From a bacterium (GTDB lineage: Bacteria; UBA9089; JASEGY01), in assembly GCA_030019105.1 (NCBI GenBank), contig JASEGY010000081.1, positions 1 through 11,107 of the forward strand: DNA of 11,107 nucleotides, in the 5' to 3' direction. How positions within the stretch are numbered: the first letter of the stretch is position 1; each line of letters starts with the position of its first letter. A program made the translations under genes and the position numbers. This document shows positions 6,505 through 11,107 of this stretch, piece by piece. Under the pieces are notes generated by a model, which ran no database searches, was not told where the DNA came from, and saw nothing but the letters and a program-made list of their open reading frames with translations.

Positions 6505-7470
6505 ATGAACCCCTCACCCTTCAGCCAGATAGCAGGCCAGGAACATGCGGTTACGATACTTGGAAGGGCTGTGCGAAACAATCACCTTTCTCACGCCTAT
6601 CTTTTTTACGGCCCGGAAGGGATAGGCAAGGCCCTTGCCGCCAAAGCCCTGGCTAAAGCGGTAAATTGTGAAGAACGGTATTGTCCGGCGGATAGTCCAT
6701 GTTCATCATGTCGGAAGATCGAGGCCAATATCCATCCTGATGTAGAAGAGATAAGACCAGCGGGGAATTTTATTCTCATCGGCCAAATCAGGGGAATCAA
6801 AGGTAAACTAGCCCTTAAGCCCTTGGGCGGAGAAAAACGAGTTTTTATCATCCTTGAGGCAGAACGGATGAATACTGAGGCCGCTAATGCCTTCTTAGTT
6901 ACTTTGGAAGAACCGCCCTCTGAGACGATCATTATCCTGGTAACCCGTGACTATGAAGCTGTTTTGCCGACTATCTCCTCACGCTGTCAGGGATTAAGAT
7001 TTAATCCCCTGCCCGGCAAGGCCCAGGAGAAAGTCTTGATCCAGTGGGGAGTTGATCCTGAAGCTATCCCTTCCCTGATCCAGCTTTCAGGAGGAAGCTT
7101 AGGTCTGGCGAAACAGTATTTAGAGGAAGGGCTGTTAGAAAAAGAGCAAATGGTTAAGGGCTGGTTAGAGCGTATCCTCAAGGAGGGTTATTCCGCTGTA
7201 TTTTCTCTCTCAGGAGAAATGCCATCATCCAGAGAGGAAGTTTGCGACTTATTAGACCTGCTTGAGCTTAATTTTCGCCGCAGCCTCATCTCCCAAATTG
7301 AAGGTAAGCCAGGGGTTAATGAAATAGCCCGGCTAAGAAAAATTAGCCCCGGGAAGTTAGAAAAGTTAATTGAACTGGTCGAGGAGACCAAAAGACTAAT
7401 AAAAGGATCGGTTAACCTCCAACTTGCCGTGGAGGTAATGTGGTTGAAGTTAATTGAACTGGCCTCGTGA
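6505..7470 (+). CDS. holB: DNA polymerase III subunit delta'
   Basis: A clamp-loader subunit that, with gamma/tau and delta, loads the beta sliding clamp at the replication fork. The protein is 321 aa, normal length. The AAA+ module shows a P-loop GPEGIGKA (36-43) in which the usual Ser/Thr after Lys42 is Ala, a zinc knuckle C55/C60/C66/C69, a Walker-B-like VFIILEAERM (113-122), the LEEPP segment (134-138) and the SRC motif S159-R160-C161 that supplies an arginine finger. The Ala in the P-loop fits the weak or absent ATPase of delta' subunits. No Shine-Dalgarno is visible before the ATG, which lies 3 nt after the HEPN stop, so initiation probably depends on translation of the HEPN gene. The usual downstream neighbours ricT and metG follow after a repeat-rich gap. 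Confidence 0.93.
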   Translation: MNPSPFSQIAGQEHAVTILGRAVRNNHLSHAYLFYGPEGIGKALAAKALAKAVNCEERYCPADSPCSSCRKIEANIHPDVEEIRPAGNFILIGQIRGIKGKLALKPLGGEKRVFIILEAERMNTEAANAFLVTLEEPPSETIIILVTRDYEAVLPTISSRCQGLRFNPLPGKAQEKVLIQWGVDPEAIPSLIQLSGGSLGLAKQYLEEGLLEKEQMVKGWLERILKEGYSAVFSLSGEMPSSREEVCDLLDLLELNFRRSLISQIEGKPGVNEIARLRKISPGKLEKLIELVEETKRLIKGSVNLQLAVEVMWLKLIELAS

Positions 7471-7504
7471 TTTCGGATTGCAGATTGCGGATTGCGGAAT
7501 GAGG

Positions 7505-7692
7505 GCATCGTTTCATTCAGCCTGGAAATCGTTAGAGATCGGTTTACACTTTTTGGGAGTTTAGGCTTTAGCCTTTCATAAATGAAATCCTAAAGGATTA
7601 ACTCCAGGGAAGTTATGCACCATAGCTCAAACTCGGACATGCACTCCGCTTTAAAAGTGTAAAGCTGCTATTGGGGCGATTTGAAACGATGC
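7505..7692. repeat. left foldback branch of the nested element
   Basis: GCATCGTTTCA (7505-7515) pairs perfectly with TGAAACGATGC (7682-7692). Inside, TTTACACTTTT (7543-7553) pairs with AAAAGTGTAAA (7653-7663). Inside that, a hairpin at 7556-7605 has GGAGTT/AACTCC at its base, CTTTAG/CTAAAG in the middle and TTTCAT/ATGAAA flanking an AA loop at 7574-7587. The pairs occur in strict nested order, which random sequence would rarely give. Confidence 0.7.
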
Positions 7693-7714
7693 TGGAATGA
7701 GATAAAAGAAAATC

Positions 7715-8038
7715 CGGGACGGTTCACTTTAGTGTGAAAGCTTGCGGATAATCGTAAGTGTTCACAGAATGCTGAAATTGGAAATTAGAAATTGGGTATT
7801 CAGACTTCATCTCGTATCCTCTTCAAATCTATTGGTATATCTGGTTGTAAGTTGTAAGTTGTAAGTTAACCGTCACCAGCGAACCTACAACCTACAACCT
7901 ACAACTTACAACAGACACCCATTAAATTTGAAGAGGATACTTCATCTCTTTCCCTAATTTCCAATTTCCAATTTCCAATTTCAAGCCGTGAACGGTTACA
8001 AGAAATCACAGGAAAAACGATGAAAATGAACCGTCCCG
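7715..8038. repeat. right foldback branch with tandem-repeat arms
   Basis: Five arm pairs are nested in order. CGGGACGGTTCA (7715-7726) pairs with 8027-8038, all 12 bp. The next is a weak TTCAC (7761-7765) with GTGAA (7988-7992). An A/T-rich arm of AATTGGA-type copies (7774-7796) pairs with the CCAATTT copies at 7952-7982. GTATCCTCTTCAAAT (7814-7828) pairs with 7926-7940, a perfect 15 bp. The innermost arm of GTTGTAA heptads (7843-7870) pairs with 7882-7912. The directly repeated ACTTCATCTC (7804-7813 and 7939-7948) sits next to the 15-bp arms. Confidence 0.78.
7843..7912. repeat. heptad tandem repeats in inverted orientation (hairpin core)
   Basis: Three complete GTTGTAA heptads (7844-7864) plus a partial copy face, across a loop of about 12 nt, a run of roughly four inverted heptads (7882-7912; two sub-variants, ACCTACA and ACTTACA). 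The arms differ in copy number, so they can pair in more than one register. Confidence 0.8.
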
Positions 8039-8086
8039 AAAATCCGCAATCCGCAATCCGAAATCCGAAATAAGAAGGGAGACATA

Positions 8087-8878
8087 ATGCTGGAAGTCGT
8101 TGGTGTTCGCCTTCCCAAAGGAAACAAACTATGCTATTTCAGTCTAGACACAAAAAAAATTAAATTAAGAAAAGGGGATATGTGTGTCGTCAAGATGGAT
8201 CGGGGGGTAGATTCGGGAGTAGTCGTAGAAGCAGCCAGGACTATCGAGGAAAAAGGAGATGAGGGTTTCTTGCCGGTGATCAGAAAGATAACCCCACAAG
8301 ACCTGGAGCAGTTAGCCTCTAATACCCAACGTGAAGAGAAGGCCTACAAAATATGCCAGGAAAAAATTAATGATCGTGACATGGAGATGAAATTAGTCGG
8401 TATTCATTATGCCCTTGACGGTTCCAAGATCACTTTTTATTTCTCGGCTGAAGGCCGAACCGATTTCAGGGAATTAGTGAAAGACCTGGCCTACGCCTTT
8501 AAGACACGGATAGAACTCCGTCAGATTGGGGTAAGGGATGCCGCCAAGATATTTGGCGGATTCGGCTGGTGTGGACGCTCCCTATGCTGCAGCGCCTTTC
8601 TGAAGCGGTTTGACTCGGTCTCTATCCGCATGGCTAAAGAACAAAATCTTATCCTGACCCCTTCCAAGATATCCGGGGTTTGTGGACGGTTGATGTGCTG
8701 CCTGGCGTATGAACACAAGGATTATATGACCTTTCGGAAACGATGCCCTAAGATGGGCGCTCAAATAGAAACCCCGGCGGATGGGCCGGGCACAGTTATT
8801 GGAATTGATCCTATCCAGTGCTGCCTGCAAGTTAAGCTGAAAGATGACAGAAAAATAGAGGTGCCGGTGAAGGAATAA
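8087..8878 (+). CDS. ricT: PSP1-domain protein RicT (YaaT)
   Basis: A 263-aa protein of the PSP1/YaaT family. In Bacillus subtilis RicT acts with RicA and RicF in a cytoplasmic Fe-S complex that stimulates RNase Y-dependent mRNA maturation and affects phosphorelay, competence and biofilm. The family pattern is clear: an N-terminal beta-rich part (VGVRLPKG, then GDMCVVKMDRGVDSGVVVE at 31-49 in short strands) and a central alpha/beta region ending in RIELRQIGVRDAAKIFGG. Two cysteine clusters follow, W-C162-GRSL-C167-C168 and GV-C199-GRLM-C204-C205, with a further C220. All cluster cysteines are present, so Fe-S binding is plausible. GAAGGGAG (8074-8081) precedes the ATG. It lies 1 nt before metG, the usual order. 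The partners RicA and RicF are not in view. Confidence 0.93.
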   Translation: MLEVVGVRLPKGNKLCYFSLDTKKIKLRKGDMCVVKMDRGVDSGVVVEAARTIEEKGDEGFLPVIRKITPQDLEQLASNTQREEKAYKICQEKINDRDMEMKLVGIHYALDGSKITFYFSAEGRTDFRELVKDLAYAFKTRIELRQIGVRDAAKIFGGFGWCGRSLCCSAFLKRFDSVSIRMAKEQNLILTPSKISGVCGRLMCCLAYEHKDYMTFRKRCPKMGAQIETPADGPGTVIGIDPIQCCLQVKLKDDRKIEVPVKE

Positions 8879-8879
8879 A

Positions 8880-10394
8880 ATGGCTGAAAAATTTTACCTC
8901 ACTACCCCCCTTTATTACGTGAATGACATTCCCCACATAGGCCATGCCTATACCAATGTGGCGGCTGACTGTCTGGCCAGATATAAACGTCTGGCCGGAT
9001 TTGACGTCTTTCTGCTTACAGGCACGGATGAACACGGTCAAAAGGTGGAAGACTCAGCCAAAAAGGCAGGGAAAGCGCCAAAAGAATTGGCGGATGAAGT
9101 AGTCGGCAGATTCCAGGAATTGTGGGCCAAACTAAATATCTCTTACGATGACTTTATCCGGACAACCGATAGCCGGCACATCAATACTGTCCAGGCCATC
9201 TTCAAACGGATATACGAAAAGGGGGACATCTATCCGGGCGCTTATGAAGGCTGGTACTGTACCCCTTGCGAAAGCTACTGGACAGAACGGCAATTAGATA
9301 ACGGCCGCTGCCCTGCCTGTCACAGACAAACACAATGGCTCTCGGAAAAAAGCTGGTTCTTCAGGATGTCAAACTACCAGAATCGGCTTTTAGATTATAT
9401 TGACCGGCACCCTGATTTCATTCGCCCGAAAACTAAGGAAAAAGAGATCAGGAACTTAGTGGCAGAGGGCCTTAAGGATTTGTCTATCTCTCGATCTTCC
9501 TTTGACTGGGGTGTGCCTGTCCCCCTGCCTTCGAGCAAAGACGTTATCTATGTCTGGTTTGATGCCCTGATAAATTATCTGACCGGTCTCGGCTACTTAG
9601 ATGATGAAGAAAGGTTTAATCATTATTGGCCGGCCGATTGCCACATCATAGGCAAGGACATCCTGAAATTTCACGCTGTTATCTGGCCGGCTATGCTTAT
9701 GTCGGCCGGGATTTCACTTCCCCGGAGGGTCTTTGCCCATGGCTGGTGGACAATAGAAGGAGAAAAGATGTCCAAGTCCAGGGGGAACGTGGTTGATCCT
9801 TCCCGGGTAGCGGATGAGGTCGGAGTGGATGGATTCCGCTACTTTCTTATGCGCGAGGTGCCTTTTGGTCTGGATGGAGATTTTTCAAGGCATGTCCTTA
9901 TCCACAGATATAACAGTGATCTGGCTAATGACCTGGGTAATCTTGTCTCCAGAACCCTGACGATGATAGAAAAATACTTTAACGGCCAAATCCCCTCTCC
10001 GGCAGGTGAAGATTTAGCTGCAACCACCCTGTCCATACCGGCGAAAGTAGATCAGGCCATGAACGAATTAGAATTCCACCAGGCCCTGATCACCATCTGG
10101 GAATTGATCAGAACTTGCAACAAATATATTGATGAAACTGCCCCCTGGGTTCTGGCTAAAGATGAAACCAAGCAGACCAGGTTGGCTACTGTAATGTATA
10201 ATCTGGCCGAAGCCCTCCGGTTTATCGGGGTGATTGTCTCACCCTTTATGCCGTCTTCCGGTGAAAAGATCCTTAGCCAACTGGGGATTGCCTCTCAACT
10301 AAAGCTCAGTGCCCTGAAGGAGTGGGGTAGCCTGCCGCCTAACACCCGGATCACTAAAGGTAAACCCTTGTTTCCCCGACTTTCTGCCCCATGA
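8880..10394 (+). CDS. metG: methionyl-tRNA synthetase
   Basis: Charges tRNA-Met with methionine for initiation and elongation. A class I synthetase of 504 aa with HIGH at H19-I-G-H22 in the Rossmann fold, a connective-peptide zinc knuckle with C127-xx-C130 and C144-xx-C147 (single zinc site), a typical GKDILKFHAVIWPAML segment (258-273, short form), the KMSKS loop at 296-300 and an alpha-helical anticodon-binding domain after about 350. The protein ends without the C-terminal tRNA-binding (Trbp111-like) domain carried by longer MetRS forms, so it is the compact form. The ATG at 8880 follows the ricT stop by 1 nt, with an AAGGAA site inside the ricT end. The expected next gene in this context (often tatD) is not present. 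Confidence 0.97.
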   Translation: MAEKFYLTTPLYYVNDIPHIGHAYTNVAADCLARYKRLAGFDVFLLTGTDEHGQKVEDSAKKAGKAPKELADEVVGRFQELWAKLNISYDDFIRTTDSRHINTVQAIFKRIYEKGDIYPGAYEGWYCTPCESYWTERQLDNGRCPACHRQTQWLSEKSWFFRMSNYQNRLLDYIDRHPDFIRPKTKEKEIRNLVAEGLKDLSISRSSFDWGVPVPLPSSKDVIYVWFDALINYLTGLGYLDDEERFNHYWPADCHIIGKDILKFHAVIWPAMLMSAGISLPRRVFAHGWWTIEGEKMSKSRGNVVDPSRVADEVGVDGFRYFLMREVPFGLDGDFSRHVLIHRYNSDLANDLGNLVSRTLTMIEKYFNGQIPSPAGEDLAATTLSIPAKVDQAMNELEFHQALITIWELIRTCNKYIDETAPWVLAKDETKQTRLATVMYNLAEALRFIGVIVSPFMPSSGEKILSQLGIASQLKLSALKEWGSLPPNTRITKGKPLFPRLSAP

Positions 10395-10477
10395 AGCGCC
10401 TAACCTCAACTATCTTTAAACCCCTACGGTTTCGTTCGGGCGGGGCGTTCTGGACAATCATCTGGGGAGTGATTTGA
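10391..10477 (+). other. 28-codon frame overlapping the metG stop, possible gene remnant
   Basis: An ATG at 10391 overlaps the metG TGA (ATGA) and opens a 28-aa frame with a basic start (MKRLTSTIFK) and a hydrophobic end (FWTIIWGVI). The overlap is typical of a coupled downstream gene, but the product resembles nothing I know and stops in the repeat at 10471. It may be the start of a gene truncated by rearrangement, or chance. Confidence 0.2.
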
Positions 10478-10504
10478 TAATTTGGTGATTTGGATGATTT
10501 GATT
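10471..10504 (+). repeat. short tandem-like GATTTG repeat
   Basis: Three copies of GATTTG (10471, 10487, 10496), with similar ATTTGG spacers between, lie in the spacer after metG. It resembles in style the heptad repeats between holB and ricT. A small GCCC-GAA-GGGC hairpin follows (10513-10523) but has no T run, so I do not call it a terminator. Confidence 0.5.
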
Positions 10505-10556
10505 ATTTTTGTGCCCGAAGGGCGCGGGAATAATTCTCTTTTCCTGAACTTTTCAC

Positions 10557-10586
10557 TTGACTTACCCTATTTTTATAAGCTATAAT
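10557..10586 (+). promoter_or_regulatory. near-consensus sigma70-type promoter of the right-edge gene
   Basis: TTGACT (10557-10562), an 18-nt spacer and a perfect TATAAT (10581-10586). Transcription from near 10593 would give a leader of about 95 nt before the start at 10690. The leader holds a perfect AAATGC/GCATTT hairpin (10607-10621) and an imperfect hairpin around 10622-10646, which might act on translation. Confidence 0.65.
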
Positions 10587-10689
10587 ACAGAGTCGGTGAA
10601 AAAAACAAATGCGGGGCATTTAGGTTACCTTTTCCAAGGTTGCCCTAAAATCAAAATTCCTATCATTTCATTTCATTCTGGGGTGCAAG

Positions 10690-11107
10690 ATGACCACTCG
10701 AACGATCACGTTACAATTGCCAGAGAGTTTGTACACTCGTTTGCAGCAGGCCGCACGAGCGACCCGCCACTCATTGGATGAGGTGCTGCTCCACGCTGTA
10801 CAGGTGGGCAGTCCACCCAGATGGGACGATACGCCCGCCGAATTCCAGGCCGACGTGGCCGCGCTGGACCGCCTGGACGACGAGGCACTGTGGCGCATTG
10901 CCCGCGGCCGTAAGCCGGAAGCGGACATGGAGCGTTATCAGGAGTTGCTGGACAAGAACGCGAATGACATCCTGTCGGCCGAAGAACGTAACGAATTGGT
11001 CAGATTGCGCGTTGAATCTGACCGTTTTATGCTGCGCAAGGCTCACGCAGCCACCTTGCTCTGTTGGCGTGGCTATCAGATGCCACCCGCTGAAACGTTG
11101 CGGAAAG
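10690..11107 (+). CDS. ribbon-helix-helix-like, antitoxin-type protein (partial, runs off the edge)
   Basis: Open from the ATG at 10690 to the window end: 139 residues seen, with no stop. The first part (MTTRTITLQLPESLYTRLQQ) followed by a helix and SLDEVLLHAV looks like a ribbon-helix-helix DNA-binding domain. A charged helical region follows (DDEALWRIARGR; ILSAEERNELVRLR; FMLRKAHAATLL). I recall proteins of this layout in cyanobacteria and Chloroflexota, about 140-150 aa long, usually just upstream of an HNH endonuclease gene, so this copy is probably almost complete. G/C at third codon positions is much higher than in metG, suggesting recent transfer. Only a weak GGGGTG site precedes the start. 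The fold is likely; the antitoxin role is inferred. Confidence 0.75.
   Translation, partial: MTTRTITLQLPESLYTRLQQAARATRHSLDEVLLHAVQVGSPPRWDDTPAEFQADVAALDRLDDEALWRIARGRKPEADMERYQELLDKNANDILSAEERNELVRLRVESDRFMLRKAHAATLLCWRGYQMPPAETLRK

Larger units (their letters stand above)
7471..8070. repeat. 600-bp nested inverted-repeat element filling the holB-ricT gap
   Basis: No gene is visible in this 600-bp stretch. Its outer ends are inverted repeats: 7471-7498 pairs with 8043-8070 at 26 of 28 positions, each arm built from tandem copies of a GGATTGC-like heptad. Inside are two independent foldback branches (7505-7692 and 7715-8038), so the whole could fold as a closed three-way structure in RNA or as cruciforms in DNA. 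The left end abuts the holB stop, and the right end lies 4 nt before the ricT Shine-Dalgarno. This is unlike a simple terminator. It could be a non-autonomous mobile (MITE-like) insertion, a large structured RNA, or a region grown by slippage and foldback copying. Confidence 0.8.

Noticed and set aside
7188..7508. 106-aa minus-strand frame running from the repeat into holB
   Set aside because: It is antisense to holB, and its N-terminus is only translated heptad repeat.
7843..7912. CRISPR array
   Set aside because: The heptads are contiguous without spacers and occur in inverted pairs, so they are not CRISPR repeats.
8521..9041. Minus-strand frames across the ricT-metG junction
   Set aside because: They are shadows of two strongly supported genes and show no motifs or ribosome sites.
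10513..10523. GCCC-GAA-GGGC hairpin as metG terminator
   Set aside because: The stem is only 4 bp and no T run follows within a few bases.

Overview
The window is bacterial DNA. It has Shine-Dalgarno-led genes, many start/stop overlaps, sigma70-type promoters, histidinol dehydrogenase, DNA polymerase III delta', the RicT (PSP1) protein and a MetRS with a four-cysteine zinc knuckle. The holB - ricT - metG order is common in Bacillota and many deep-branching or uncultured Gram-negative lineages. Base composition is patchy: the housekeeping genes are intermediate, several accessory blocks are clearly A/T-richer, and the gene at the right edge is clearly G/C-richer. Together with intergenic regions full of short tandem repeats, this suggests an uncultured, accessory-rich bacterium. 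I cannot assign a phylum from the sequence.

Layout. (1) 117-2112, minus strand: hisD, then a small DUF5678-type protein, then a retropepsin-like aspartic protease. The last two overlap by 13 nt and look like a linked accessory pair. (2) 2113-2883: a divergent intergenic region with a near-consensus plus-strand promoter, a small membrane-anchored protein gene whose 5' end looks damaged, and a rho-independent terminator. (3) 2884-4779: a large Maf/MptE-like (DUF115) protein, the family that adds nonulosonic acids to flagellin in other bacteria. (4) 4842-6501: an A/T-rich, tightly coupled three-gene cassette consisting of an Ig-like/TIR/hydrophobic-tail protein, a 128-aa acidic unknown and a HEPN-domain protein. 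The genes are joined by GTGA and ATGA overlaps, and a candidate promoter lies over the maf stop codon. This is the best candidate for an undescribed defence or toxin-antitoxin-like system. (5) 6505-10394: holB, then a roughly 600-bp non-coding block, then ricT and metG. The non-coding block is a set of nested inverted repeats whose arms are themselves short tandem repeats, and it fills the holB-ricT gap almost edge to edge. (6) 10395-11107: a repeat-containing spacer, a strong promoter, and a G/C-rich gene that runs off the right edge. Its product resembles a small ribbon-helix-helix-like, antitoxin-type protein.

How the genes fit together. holB, ricT and metG serve replication, RNA processing and translation, and form the conserved backbone. 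The TIR-HEPN cassette sits directly against holB (3 nt between stop and start), so holB is probably co-transcribed with it or translationally coupled to the HEPN gene. hisD belongs to histidine biosynthesis, but no other his gene is visible. The remaining genes (protease pair, damaged membrane gene, right-edge gene) look like accessory insertions around the backbone.
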